36,855 nt of DNA from JALOAP01 sp964632355 (GTDB taxonomy: Bacteria > Chloroflexota > Dehalococcoidia > Tepidiformales > Tepidiformaceae), in assembly GCA_964632355.1 (NCBI GenBank), contig CAZWBW010000017.1, positions 1 to 36,855 of the forward strand, given 5' to 3'. The position numbers were made by a program, and so were the translations under genes. Shown one piece after another: positions 21,639 to 29,367 of the stretch. Below the pieces are notes generated by a model. It had not been told where the DNA came from and ran no database searches. It was given only the letters and a program-made list of their open reading frames with translations. Positions within the stretch are counted from its first letter, which is position 1. Every line of letters begins with the position of its first letter.

Positions 21639-22436
21639 TCAGTCGCAGCTCTGGCTGAGGAGGTCGGTGAGTGGTTCGTACAGGGGGGCTGCTGCCGCGA
21701 CCAGCACGGGCAGTTCCAGCAACTCCGAATCGCCCGCAACCCAGCCGGTTCGCCCGCCAGCCTCGCGCACGATGAGCGTCCCGGCCCCCCAGTCCCAGTG
21801 CTGGATGCCCTGCTCGAAGTACCCATCGAGCCGCCCACAGGCGACCCAGCACAGGTCGAGCGCCGCCGAACCTGCGCGGCGGATGTCCCGTACCGAGGGG
21901 AGCACCTCCGCGACCAGCGCTGCCTGCCGGCGCCGCCGCTCCGGGGCGTATCCGAACCCGGTTGCGACCAGCGCAGTCTCGAGGTCGCGCTTGCCGCTCG
22001 TTTCGATGGGCCGCCCGTCGAGCGTCGCGCCGCGTCCCTTCGCTGCAGCGAACACTTCGTCGCGCGACACGTCGTGGACCACGCCCACCACGGCTTCGCC
22101 GCCGACTTCGACCGCGATGGAGACGGCGAATGCGGGGAAGCCGTACAGGAAGTTCGTTGTGCCATCGAGCGGGTCGATCACCCACGTGGCGCCGCTCGTG
22201 CCTTCGCGGCTGCTTCCCTCCTCGCCGATGATGCCGTCCTCCGGGCGAGCCTCGCGGATGCGGCGGACGATGAGCTCCTCCGACGCGTGGTCCACCTCCG
22301 TCACCATGTCGGTGAGCGTCGATTTGGTCCCGACGTGCTCGCGGGCTCGGCCGGCCCCGTCGGCGACGATTGAAGCGGCTTCGCGGGCGATGCTGGTGGC
22401 CAGTTCGAGGTAGGCGTCCAGGTCGATCGAGGTCAT
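21639..22436 (-). CDS. Inositol monophosphatase family protein
   Basis: A Mg2+-dependent phosphatase of the SuhB/IMPase fold, 265 residues. Metal-binding residues Glu72 (GEE, 71-73), Asp88 and Asp91 in WVIDPLDGTTNF, and the C-terminal WDWGAG motif are all present. Such enzymes dephosphorylate inositol phosphates, histidinol phosphate, fructose-1,6-bisphosphate or PAP, and which one is not readable here. ATG 22436 is 7 bases after a TACACT box, so the mRNA is likely leaderless. It is divergent from the PRC-barrel gene. No operon partner. Confidence 0.92.
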   Translation of the reverse strand: MTSIDLDAYLELATSIAREAASIVADGAGRAREHVGTKSTLTDMVTEVDHASEELIVRRIREARPEDGIIGEEGSSREGTSGATWVIDPLDGTTNFLYGFPAFAVSIAVEVGGEAVVGVVHDVSRDEVFAAAKGRGATLDGRPIETSGKRDLETALVATGFGYAPERRRRQAALVAEVLPSVRDIRRAGSAALDLCWVACGRLDGYFEQGIQHWDWGAGTLIVREAGGRTGWVAGDSELLELPVLVAAAAPLYEPLTDLLSQSCD

Positions 22437-22443
22437 GGGAAGG

Positions 22444-22449
22444 AGTGTA
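22444..22449 (-). promoter_or_regulatory. -10 box TACACT for the leaderless IMPase-family gene
   Basis: Seven bases before ATG 22436, with no ribosome site between. Confidence 0.55.
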
Positions 22450-22625
22450 CCCGGGCCCTTCTACAGCGGCCGGCCGGCGCGCTCCAGTGGCCCCGCGACA
22501 TAAGGAAAGTCCCGGATGCCGCGAGTGAACTGCAACGTGCTGGCCCGGCGGTGCAGATGTCTGTGGTAGTGCGCAGCGAACACTGGAACGGAGCGGTCCA
22601 CACAGCCAGCTTCCAGGAGGCTTGA

Positions 22626-23594
22626 ATGCAGGCGCAGGAAATCCTTTCCCGGCAGGGCCAGCCCGTCTACGACAGCAGCGGCGAACAGATCGGGAAGATC
22701 GACGACGTTTACATCGACGACGACACCCAGCAGCCCGAATGGCTCAGCATCGACGCCGGCGGCATGTTCCGCAGCAAGCACTTTCTCGCGCCCATCGAAG
22801 GCGCCGAGTTCGACGGCGACGGGTTGAAGGTCGCGTTCTCGAAGGACCAGGTGTCGAGCGCACCCTCCTTCGATGCCGACGAAATCAGCATCGACGAAGA
22901 GCAGGAGCTCTACGAACACTACGGCCTGCGGCAGCTCATGGCCCGTCAGAGCCGAACGGAACCGGGCATGGGCTCGGACGAAGCCCGCCGGGCCCGGAGC
23001 GAGATCTCCGGTACCGAGCGCCGATCGCGAGAAGACCTCGCCGAAACCGAGGGGCGGACTCGCGGTGACCTCTCGGACGCAGAGACGCGGTCGCGAGGCA
23101 ACCTTTCCGGCACCGAAGCGCGGCGGGGTGACATCTCCGGTACCGACGCGCGGTCGCGCGCGGAGAGCCCCGAGATGGTGGCGCACGAAGAACAGCTCAA
23201 CGTGGGCACCCGCGAGGCGGAGGCCGGCCATGCGCGCCTGCACAAGTACGTGGAGACACGCCCCGTCGAGGAACAGGTACGCACTCGCCGCGAAACGGCT
23301 CACGTCGAGCGCGAGGAGATCAACCGCCCGGCGAGCGACGCCGAGTTCCGCGAGGAAGACGTCGAGATGGAGCTCTCGCGCGAAGAGCCCGTCGTCTCCA
23401 AGGAGACGGTCGCACGGGAGCGCGTCAGCCTTCGCAAGGACGCCGAGGAAACCACGGAGACTGTTCGTGACGAGCTCCGCAGCGAACGCGTCGAGGCCGA
23501 AGGCGACTTCACCGAAGGTGACTACACCGAGGGCGAATACGACGACACATCCGAAGTGGACGACGACTACGACCGGCCACCCCGGCAGTTCTAA
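22626..23594 (+). CDS. PRC-barrel and DUF2382 protein with an 11-residue-repeat linker
   Basis: Residues about 1-85 form a PRC-barrel (GQPVYDSSGEQIGKIDDVYID, WLSID, GLKVAFSKDQV), and residues about 185-300 a DUF2382 (YsnF/AvaK-like) domain beginning MVAHEEQLNVGTREAEAG. Between them lies a tandem of five units of 10-11 residues (see repeat). The tail is acidic. Such proteins are often induced by stress in Actinobacteria and Deinococci, but I have no direct evidence here. No signal peptide; likely cytoplasmic or membrane-surface. The ATG has AGGAGG upstream. It is followed 36 bases later by a DUF2382-only paralogue with its own ribosome site, so the two form an operon. Confidence 0.88.
   Translation: MQAQEILSRQGQPVYDSSGEQIGKIDDVYIDDDTQQPEWLSIDAGGMFRSKHFLAPIEGAEFDGDGLKVAFSKDQVSSAPSFDADEISIDEEQELYEHYGLRQLMARQSRTEPGMGSDEARRARSEISGTERRSREDLAETEGRTRGDLSDAETRSRGNLSGTEARRGDISGTDARSRAESPEMVAHEEQLNVGTREAEAGHARLHKYVETRPVEEQVRTRRETAHVEREEINRPASDAEFREEDVEMELSREEPVVSKETVARERVSLRKDAEETTETVRDELRSERVEAEGDFTEGDYTEGEYDDTSEVDDDYDRPPRQF
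23001..23160 (+). repeat. Coding tandem repeat, five 11-residue units (one 10)
   Basis: The units are EISGTERRSRE, DLAETEGRTRG, DLSDAETRSRG, NLSGTEARRG and DISGTDARSRA. Shared positions are D/N-L/I-S, then T/A-E/D, then R-x-R. The alternation of acidic and basic residues fits an extended helix. Confidence 0.8.
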
Positions 23595-23630
23595 TCCGAC
23601 GTCCACAAGGCTGACTGGAGGTGTGCCGCG

Positions 23631-24146
23631 ATGAGCTTCTTTTCGAAGCTGTTTGGAACCGAAACCCGAAGACCCGCAGCGGATGAAATCGAAGTCATCC
23701 GGCACGAGGAGCAACTCAACATCGGGAGCGAGACCGTGCCCGCAGGCACGGTCCGCGCCCACAAGCGCTGGAAGCGGCAGGTAGTCGACGCAACCACACC
23801 GCGGTTCGTCCAGTTCTACGATGGCGTGGAACATCAGCCGGCCGCGGAACAGGACTCAGGCGAGATCGAGACGCTCCCCGATGGGAGTGTCTCGATCCCC
23901 ATCCTCGAAGAGCGCCTCATCGTGTCGCGAGAAACGTTCGTGCGGGAGCGCATCATCCTGCGGCGCCGACAGGAAGACCGCGAGGTCACCATCCGCGCAC
24001 GCCTTCGCCACGAACAGGTCGAGGTCGATGCGGACGAAGACGCCGAGGTCTACGACGACGTGGACGCTGGCGGCGAACCCCGCAACGGCGCCGTGCCGCC
24101 GGAGTCCGGGAGCACCCGCGCGGGCGCTAGGCGTTCGCCCCGCTAA
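23631..24146 (+). CDS. DUF2382 (YsnF/AvaK-like) protein
   Basis: A 171-residue paralogue of the C-terminal domain of the gene before it. The core begins IEVIRHEEQLNIGSETVPAG and continues with ILEERLIVSRETFVRERII, the same HEEQLN and V.RE....R pattern as the neighbour, without the PRC-barrel and repeats. The MSFFSKLFG start looks membrane-associated or amphipathic. ATG has GGAGGTG upstream. It overlaps the convergent small gene by 20 bases at its 3' end. Stress role is family knowledge only. Confidence 0.85.
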   Translation: MSFFSKLFGTETRRPAADEIEVIRHEEQLNIGSETVPAGTVRAHKRWKRQVVDATTPRFVQFYDGVEHQPAAEQDSGEIETLPDGSVSIPILEERLIVSRETFVRERIILRRRQEDREVTIRARLRHEQVEVDADEDAEVYDDVDAGGEPRNGAVPPESGSTRAGARRSPR

Positions 24147-24327
24147 CCGGCGCGTTCAGGCGTTCGAGCATCGCCTTCATGCGCGCCTCGTCCTGCTTCA
24201 GTTCCTGCCGCATCTCGTAGTTCTCGGTCTTGCCCACCTCTTCGCGCGTCGAAGAGATGGCGCGCATGAGCACCTGCCGGAGCAACGCGGTGTCGGCCTC
24301 GTCGAGGGTGAGCTGCAAATCGCTCAT
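24127..24327 (-). CDS. Small hypothetical helical protein (66 aa)
   Basis: A short gene with a strong AAGGAGG site upstream of ATG 24327 and a TATGCT box about 30 bases upstream of it. The protein is one or two long helices (LDEADTALLRQVLMRAIS, then MRQELKQDEARMKAMLERL), acidic and basic alternating, no cysteine. It could pair with itself. I recognise no family. Its last codons overlap the 3' end of the DUF2382 gene on the other strand, so transcription of one may affect the other. Confidence 0.7.
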   Translation of the reverse strand: MSDLQLTLDEADTALLRQVLMRAISSTREEVGKTENYEMRQELKQDEARMKAMLERLNAPVSGANA

Positions 24328-24405
24328 GCCCGGCCTCCTTCACACCTGTTCGAATCGAGCATACTCCTCGCCGCAATGGCGCCGCGGGCACGCGGTTCAC
24401 TCGGC

Positions 24406-24411
24406 TAGACT
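24406..24411 (+). promoter_or_regulatory. -10 box TAGACT for leaderless nucleotidyltransferase gene
   Basis: Seven bases before ATG 24419, no ribosome site between. The same hexamer precedes the cysteine leader ORF at 26091. Confidence 0.6.
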
Positions 24412-24418
24412 CGACGGC

Positions 24419-25762
24419 ATGGAAGCCCGGCAGGCGCTCGTCGATGCCTTTACTGCCAAGGGCCACCAACTCTGGGTGGTCGGCGGGGCGCTACGTGATC
24501 GATTGCTCGGCCTCGAGGTTGTCGACGAAGACTTCGCGACCGACGCCCTGCCCGACACCGTCGAGGAGATTGCGCGCGAACTGGGGCTCGATGTCATCAC
24601 CGTCGGGAAGCGATTCGGCACCATCGGCGTCAACCTCGATGGCCACTGGTCCGAAATCACCACCTTCCGCGGCGACTCGTACGAAGGCGGGAGCCGTTGG
24701 CCCGACGTCACCTTCGGGCGCAGCATCGAAGAGGACCTTGCCCGCCGCGACTTCACGGTGAACGCCCTCGCCGAGAACGCCGCAACCGGCGAGCAACTCG
24801 ACCTCTTCGGCGGCCGCCAGGACCTCGAGCGGCGCATCATCCGTGCGGTCGGTGAACCCGAGCTCCGCTACCGCGAGGACCCGCTGCGCATCCTTCGCGG
24901 CCTCCGCTTCGCCAGCCAGCTCGACTTCGAAATCGAAGAAGCCACGCTCGCCGGCATGGCCGCGACCGCCCATCTGCTCGACACCCTCTCGCAGGAGCGG
25001 GTCACCGCGGAACTCGATCGGCTACTCCAGGGCCGCCGCCCCGAGCGCGGACTCGAACGCATCCGCGAAATCGGCGCCCTCCCGGTCATTCTCCCCGAGC
25101 TGGTGCCGATGGTGGGCTGCGAACAGAACCGCTTCCACCAGTTCGATGTCTGGGGCCATAGCGTCGCAACCGTGCAGGCGATCGACCCGGGCACGGGCAA
25201 CACGCGCCGCATCCGCAGATGGGCGGCGCTGCTCCACGACCTCGGCAAGCCGGCGGTTCGCCACATGAAGCCGAACGGCGAATGGGGGTTCTATCGCCAC
25301 GAAACCGTCGGCGCCGAGATGGCCGGCCCGATGCTCGAACGCCTTCGCATGGCCCGTCGCGACGCTGCCGTCGTCACCATGCTGATTCGCCGCCACATGG
25401 ACCGCCCCGACCCGGCGGACCGGCGTTCGGTGATGCGGTTCATGCGCAAGTGCGAAGGCCACTGGCGCGACCTCGTGGCGCTCAAGCGCGCCGATAACGC
25501 CAGCCACACCTACGACGACACGGAGTACCACGACGCGCTCGAAGCTGCGTGCGAGGCCGTCGAACGCGAGGAGGCCGAGCGCCTCCGCGCCGAGAGCCCC
25601 CTCACCGGCGACGACCTTATGGAGATGTTCGACCGCGAACCCGGCCCGTGGATCCGCCGCATCAAGGACCGACTCAGCGCTGCCGTCCTCGACGGCGAAA
25701 TCGAACCCGGCGACCGCGCCGCTGCTGCGGAGCTCGCCCGCAAGCTCATGGGCCAGGCATAA
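24419..25762 (+). CDS. CCA tRNA nucleotidyltransferase / poly(A) polymerase family with HD domain
   Basis: A class II nucleotidyltransferase that adds CCA or A tails to RNA. VVGGALRDRLLG (20-31) and DEDFATD (36-42) carry the catalytic DxD (Asp36, Asp38), and RRDFTVNALAE (109-119) and YREDPLRILRGLRFA (151-165) complete the head. An HD phosphohydrolase-type motif, LLHDLGKP with His273-Asp274, lies in the C-terminal region. 447 residues. ATG 24419 is chosen by its TAGACT box; the frame is open back to 24230 across the neighbouring small gene. Whether it makes CCA or poly(A) cannot be told from sequence. Confidence 0.92.
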   Translation: MEARQALVDAFTAKGHQLWVVGGALRDRLLGLEVVDEDFATDALPDTVEEIARELGLDVITVGKRFGTIGVNLDGHWSEITTFRGDSYEGGSRWPDVTFGRSIEEDLARRDFTVNALAENAATGEQLDLFGGRQDLERRIIRAVGEPELRYREDPLRILRGLRFASQLDFEIEEATLAGMAATAHLLDTLSQERVTAELDRLLQGRRPERGLERIREIGALPVILPELVPMVGCEQNRFHQFDVWGHSVATVQAIDPGTGNTRRIRRWAALLHDLGKPAVRHMKPNGEWGFYRHETVGAEMAGPMLERLRMARRDAAVVTMLIRRHMDRPDPADRRSVMRFMRKCEGHWRDLVALKRADNASHTYDDTEYHDALEAACEAVEREEAERLRAESPLTGDDLMEMFDREPGPWIRRIKDRLSAAVLDGEIEPGDRAAAAELARKLMGQA

Positions 25763-25777
25763 GGAACGGGTCCGCCA

Positions 25778-25806
25778 TCGACACCACCGATTCGTGCCCC
25801 CACAAT
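25778..25806 (+). promoter_or_regulatory. Promoter of the MoaD/ThiS-like gene (TCGACA-N17-CACAAT)
   Basis: TCGACA (25778-25783) is one base from TTGACA, a 17-base spacer leads to CACAAT (25801-25806), and ATG 25813 follows 6 bases later. The best-formed leaderless promoter of the window. Confidence 0.6.
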
Positions 25807-25812
25807 GCGGCC

Positions 25813-26052
25813 ATGCCCGTTCATGTGAAGTGGTTTCCCACGCTGGCGAAGCGCACGAAGTCGAAGCAGCCCACTACGGAAGTCGAACACCGCGACGGCC
25901 TCACGCCCTTCGACATCTTCGAAGCCGAGGGGTTCAACAAGGTCGACGCCGAGGCCGTGATGGTCCTGATCAACGATGCCCAGTCGTCGATGGATGCGGC
26001 TCTCGCCGACGGCGACCGGGTCGAGTTCATGGTCAGCATCCAGGGCGGCTGA
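25813..26052 (+). CDS. MoaD/ThiS-like ubiquitin-fold protein (79 aa)
   Basis: A small beta-grasp protein ending in SIQGG, the diglycine tail that MoaD and ThiS use to carry sulfur as a thiocarboxylate. Strands VHVKWFPTLAKRT (about 3-15) and DRVEFMVSIQGG (68-79) and the VMVLINDAQ...DGD turn fit the fold. The partners one expects (MoeB/ThiF-like activator, MoaE, thiazole synthase) are not nearby, so the sulfur acceptor is unknown; a molybdopterin, thiamine or tRNA thiolation role are all open. Note that mnmA and cysS are also in this window, though far apart. Start set by the promoter box. Confidence 0.75.
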   Translation: MPVHVKWFPTLAKRTKSKQPTTEVEHRDGLTPFDIFEAEGFNKVDAEAVMVLINDAQSSMDAALADGDRVEFMVSIQGG

Positions 26053-26078
26053 ACGCGCGTGTAGTCGCCTCCCTGCGC

Positions 26079-26084
26079 TAGACT
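26079..26084 (+). promoter_or_regulatory. -10 box TAGACT of the cysteine leader ORF
   Basis: Six bases before GTG 26091. Same hexamer and near-identical spacing as the nucleotidyltransferase promoter at 24406. It serves the leader ORF and, by read-through, cysS. Confidence 0.65.
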
Positions 26085-26090
26085 GAGCGG

Positions 26091-26150
26091 GTGAGCCGCT
26101 CAGCCCCGCGCCGCATCTGCGTCTGTACCACGCGCCCTCGCGGGCGCTAG
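26091..26150 (+). CDS. Leaderless cysteine-containing leader peptide of cysS (19 aa)
   Basis: GTG start followed by 18 codons and TAG; the peptide reads MSRSAPRRICVCTTRPRGR, with Cys10 (TGC, 26118-26120) and Cys12 (TGT, 26124-26126) in a basic context. It has no ribosome site but a TAGACT box 6 bases before the GTG, so translation would start on the very 5' end. It precedes cysS by 69 bases. Leader ORFs with Cys codons in the mRNA of cysteine genes are known as attenuators in mycobacteria; its position before the tRNA-Cys synthetase gene makes the same logic likely here. The peptide itself need not have a function. Confidence 0.65.
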   Translation: MSRSAPRRICVCTTRPRGR

Positions 26151-26183
26151 CTGTGTCCTCGCCGGTCGGCGGTTCGCCCCGGC
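26105..26183 (+). promoter_or_regulatory. Candidate cysteine attenuator with competing hairpins
   Basis: Hairpin 1 is GCGCCC-TCGC-GGGCGC (26132-26147), overlapping the last codons of the leader ORF. Its right half can instead pair with CCCGCG (26105-26110) through CGCGGG (26139-26144), a pairing that spans both Cys codons; the two are mutually exclusive. A second hairpin, GCCGG/CCGGC with inner GGCG/CGCC (26161-26183), precedes a weak ATTT run. A ribosome slowed at the Cys codons would cover the upstream arm. The outcome (termination, or shielding of the cysS ribosome site at 26209-26213) cannot be read from sequence. Confidence 0.5.
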
Positions 26184-26219
26184 ATTTCCCCTTCGATCTC
26201 CCACCACCGAGGACTCCCG

Positions 26220-27590
26220 TTGGTACGACTGCTCGATACCCTGACCGATAGCAAGGTCCCGCTTCCCGAACCGCCGTACGAGGTGAAGCTCTACGTCTGC
26301 GGCATCACCCCGTACGCCGAAAGCCACATCGGCCACGCGGTGCCTGCCGTCGTTTTCGACGCGCTGCGGCGCTACCTCGAATTCCGTGGGTACACCGTTC
26401 GCCACATCACCAATTTCACCGACATCGACGACAAACTCATCGATCGCGCGAACACCCTTGGCACCACCGTCGAGGCACTGGCGACGAAGTACAGCGAGGA
26501 GTATCTCCGCGCGCTGCGCGAACTCAACGTCCTGCCCGCAACCGCCTATCCGCGCGCTACGGGCGAGATCAAGAAGATCATCGAGGTCATCCAGGGGCTC
26601 GAGGAGAAGGGGTTCGCGTACGCGTCCGAAGGTGACGTGTACTACCGCGTCCGCCGCAAGGAAGGCTACGGCAAGCTTTCCCACCGCAACATCGACGACC
26701 TGCTCGCCGGCGCGCGCATCGACCCCACCGAGCGCAAGGAGGACCCGCTCGACTTCGCCCTGTGGAAGGCCGCGAAGCCGGGCGAGCCGTCGTGGGACAG
26801 CCCCTGGGGGCCGGGCCGGCCGGGCTGGCACATCGAGTGCTCGGCGATGGCCATGGAATACCTCGGGCCGACCATCGATATCCACGGCGGCGGCGCCGAC
26901 CTCATCTTCCCGCACCACGAAAACGAAATCGCCCAGAGCGAGGCCTACACCGGGCAGGAGTTCGCGCGCATCTGGATGCACAACGCGCTGCTCCGCCTCG
27001 GCAGTGAGAAGATGTCGAAGTCGCTCGGCAACATCATCGGCCTCGACGAGGTGCTCGAACGCTGGGGCAGCGACGCTGTTCGCGTGTTCATCCTTTCGAG
27101 TCACTACCGCAGCCCGCTGACCTTCACCGAAGAGGCGATGGATGCGGCGAAGTCCGGCGCCGAACGGCTGCGCGCGGCCGCCTTCGCGACTCCCACGGCC
27201 ACCGGCGCTACCGCCGATGCCACCCCGGACCTGAGCTCCTACCGCGAGCGTTTCACCGCCGCGATGGACGACGACCTTGGCACACCGCAGGCGCTCGCCG
27301 TGCTGTTCGACCTCGCGCGCGAAATCAACCGCAAGCGCGACGCCGGCCAGCCCATCGCCGCCGAGCAGGCGCTCCTGCGCGAACTCGCAGGGGTGCTCGG
27401 GCTTACGCTCGCCGCGCCGCAACAGCGGGCGCAGGAGGCCGCGCCGTTCATCGATCTGCTCGTGGCGATTCGCTCGGAACTTCGCGCCGCAAAGCAGTGG
27501 GCGCTCGCCGACCGCATCCGCGACGGCCTGGCCGAACTCGGCGTCGAGCTGAAGGACAGCCCCGAAGGCACCACCTGGACGACGAAATAG
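26220..27590 (+). CDS. cysS: Cysteinyl-tRNA synthetase
   Basis: Class I aminoacyl-tRNA synthetase that charges tRNA-Cys. HIGH is at 36-39 (SHIGH), KMSKS at 264-268, and the zinc ligands that recognise cysteine are Cys27, Cys207, His232 and Glu236. 456 residues, the normal length. The start is TTG 26220 with GAGGA 6 bases upstream, weak, as fits a gene under leader control. It is preceded by the leader ORF and attenuator and followed 71 bases later by an unrelated gene with its own ribosome site. Confidence 0.96.
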   Translation: MVRLLDTLTDSKVPLPEPPYEVKLYVCGITPYAESHIGHAVPAVVFDALRRYLEFRGYTVRHITNFTDIDDKLIDRANTLGTTVEALATKYSEEYLRALRELNVLPATAYPRATGEIKKIIEVIQGLEEKGFAYASEGDVYYRVRRKEGYGKLSHRNIDDLLAGARIDPTERKEDPLDFALWKAAKPGEPSWDSPWGPGRPGWHIECSAMAMEYLGPTIDIHGGGADLIFPHHENEIAQSEAYTGQEFARIWMHNALLRLGSEKMSKSLGNIIGLDEVLERWGSDAVRVFILSSHYRSPLTFTEEAMDAAKSGAERLRAAAFATPTATGATADATPDLSSYRERFTAAMDDDLGTPQALAVLFDLAREINRKRDAGQPIAAEQALLRELAGVLGLTLAAPQQRAQEAAPFIDLLVAIRSELRAAKQWALADRIRDGLAELGVELKDSPEGTTWTTK

Positions 27591-27661
27591 CGGCCGCGAA
27601 CCCGCTCGCACCCCGAACTTCGCTGCGGTAGGCTTCGCCAACACGCTCCCGGAGGTCAACG

Positions 27662-28594
27662 ATGCCTGCCGTTCACTTCGGTGTTACCGTCCCGCAGATC
27701 AAGCGCACGTTCGAGGAAAGCCGCGCAGCCGCTCGCGAGTTCGAGGCCATGGGCTACGACTCGCTCTGGGTGTGCGACCACCTCTACGGTCCACAGGGTC
27801 CGCAAATCCCGATCCTCGAGGCGTGGTCGCTGCTCTCGGCGCTCGCCGCGATTACCGAGCGGGTCGAACTCGGCACGCTCGTGACACCGGCCGGGATGCG
27901 CAACCCCGCGCAGCTCGGCAAGGTCATCGCGACTGTGGACAACATCGCGGGCGGGCGCGTCATCGCCGGCCTCGGCGCCGGCTGGATGGCGCGCGAATTC
28001 ACCGACTTCGGCGTTCCCTTCCTTTCGACCGGGCAGCGCCTCGGACAGCTTCGCGAAACGGTCGAACTGCTGAAGCGGATGTGGACCGAGCCGGAGGTCA
28101 CGTACGAAGGCAAGTTCGTCCAGGCGCGCAACCTGGTGTGCGAACCGAAGCCCGTGCGCAAGCCCCCAATCCTTATCGGCGGCGCCGGCGAAAAGGTCAC
28201 GCTGAAGCTCGCCGCGAAGGAAGCGGACATCTGGAACAACATGGCCGTCCACCACCACGCGCTCGAGCACAAGACCGCGGTCCTGAAGCAGCACTGCGAA
28301 GCCGTTGGCCGCCCGTTCGAGGATATCGTGGTGAGCCAGCAGTGCCTCGTGACCATCGCCCCCAACGATGAGGCCGCCGGCCCGATGATCGAAACCGCGA
28401 AGAAGATCTTCGGCGGGCACATGGGCGACCCGACCGGTCCGCTCGCCATCTCCGGCAACCCGCAGCGCGTTCGCGAACAGATCCAGAAGCACATCGACCT
28501 CGGCTGCACGATGTTCGTAATCGAGTTCTTCGGCCGCGATACCCGCGAGCCCGCCAGGCTCTTCGCGAAGGAAGTGCTGCCGCACTTCAAGTAG
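27662..28594 (+). CDS. LLM-class (F420-dependent type) oxidoreductase
   Basis: A TIM-barrel luciferase-like monooxygenase-family enzyme. Typical blocks are YDSLWVCDHL (about 33-42), LGTLVTPAGMRNP and GRVIAGLGAGWMAREF. F420-dependent members share this layout and fit a Chloroflexota host, but FMN cannot be excluded. 310 residues, no signal peptide. ATG 27662 has GGAGGT upstream and a TAGGCT box at 27629-27634. Substrate unknown. Downstream is a repeat-rich gap, not an operon partner. Confidence 0.88.
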   Translation: MPAVHFGVTVPQIKRTFEESRAAAREFEAMGYDSLWVCDHLYGPQGPQIPILEAWSLLSALAAITERVELGTLVTPAGMRNPAQLGKVIATVDNIAGGRVIAGLGAGWMAREFTDFGVPFLSTGQRLGQLRETVELLKRMWTEPEVTYEGKFVQARNLVCEPKPVRKPPILIGGAGEKVTLKLAAKEADIWNNMAVHHHALEHKTAVLKQHCEAVGRPFEDIVVSQQCLVTIAPNDEAAGPMIETAKKIFGGHMGDPTGPLAISGNPQRVREQIQKHIDLGCTMFVIEFFGRDTREPARLFAKEVLPHFK

Positions 28595-28698
28595 TGCACA
28601 GTGCCCGGTGCTCAGTGCCCAGAGTTTGAGTTCTGAGTTCTTAGTGCCGAGTACCGGGCGCCGACCGCCGAGCCAACAGCCAATAGCCAACAGCCAAT
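28595..28698. repeat. Degenerate short-word repeats ending in a 14-bp tandem duplication
   Basis: The region contains repeated words like CAGTGCCC, GAGTTCTGAGTTCTTAG and the exact tandem AGCCAACAGCCAAT at 28671-28684 and 28685-28698. Similar words occur at 973-1022 and 34575-34620. It lies directly before the ATG at 28705 and contains no gene. Confidence 0.6.
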
Positions 28699-28704
28699 AG
28701 CCCC

Positions 28705-29367
28705 ATGCGACGTTCTCCGTTCCAGCCCGCGTTCGAGCGCACCATCGTCCCCATCGCCGATGTGGTGGAAGAGGTGCGGGCGCGCTGGTTCCCGGAGATC
28801 CCCGGGCCGGTGCCAGCGTTCTTCGCGACACATGAGCCGCTGGCCTGTGCGGTTACGGCGCACCACGAACTGGCGTACCCGGCGGTGTATTACCACCAGG
28901 TGCTGAACCACCCGGAGACACCGGTCGAGGTGTTGCGGTTCATCGCCAAGCACGAGCTGATTCACTTCGTGGTGCCGCCACGGCAGCGCGGGCGCTTCCT
29001 CGATCCGCACCCGCCGGAGTTCTGGGACCGCGAGGCGGCCATCGCGCCCGAAGCGCGGCTCGCGTGGGCGTGGATCTGGGCGAACCTGCACTCCTGTCTG
29101 AAGGCGCGGGCGCGGCTGCGGTCGCCGAAGGTTACGAAAGCCTGGCATTCGCTGGAGTTCGCGCCACGCCTCCCCTGGGCGGCCACCGAACTCCAGCTCT
29201 ACCTGCAGTCCGACGGAGACCGCTCGCCGCGCCGCTGGCGCCCACGGAAGCCCGTTCCGCTGCGCCGCGGCGCTGCCCGCCCCCACACCACCCAGCCGCG
29301 CCTGTTCGGGCTGGCGTCTTCGCTGGGCGGCAACTGCGAACGTGGAGCGTTGGCACGGCCGCAATAG
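28705..29367 (+). CDS. HExxH-containing protein, putative metallopeptidase (220 aa)
   Basis: The key motif is AKHELIHFVV (HELIH at about residues 83-87), a zinc-peptidase HExxH; a third ligand is not clear, though Glu104/Glu114-region acids and a conserved-looking WIWANLHSC follow. The N-terminus (FERTIVPIADVVEEVRARWF) is regular, the C-terminal third (160-220) is Arg/Pro-rich and probably disordered. ATG 28705 has no ribosome site or spaced promoter box and sits on the end of the repeat region, so the start is weakly supported. I do not recognise a named family; SprT-like or M48-like mini-proteases are possibilities. Confidence 0.6.
   Translation: MRRSPFQPAFERTIVPIADVVEEVRARWFPEIPGPVPAFFATHEPLACAVTAHHELAYPAVYYHQVLNHPETPVEVLRFIAKHELIHFVVPPRQRGRFLDPHPPEFWDREAAIAPEARLAWAWIWANLHSCLKARARLRSPKVTKAWHSLEFAPRLPWAATELQLYLQSDGDRSPRRWRPRKPVPLRRGAARPHTTQPRLFGLASSLGGNCERGALARPQ

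Noticed and set aside
26100..27659. 519-codon minus-strand frame opposite cysS
   Set aside because: Runs against a complete CysS with HIGH, KMSKS and zinc ligands, and across its leader.
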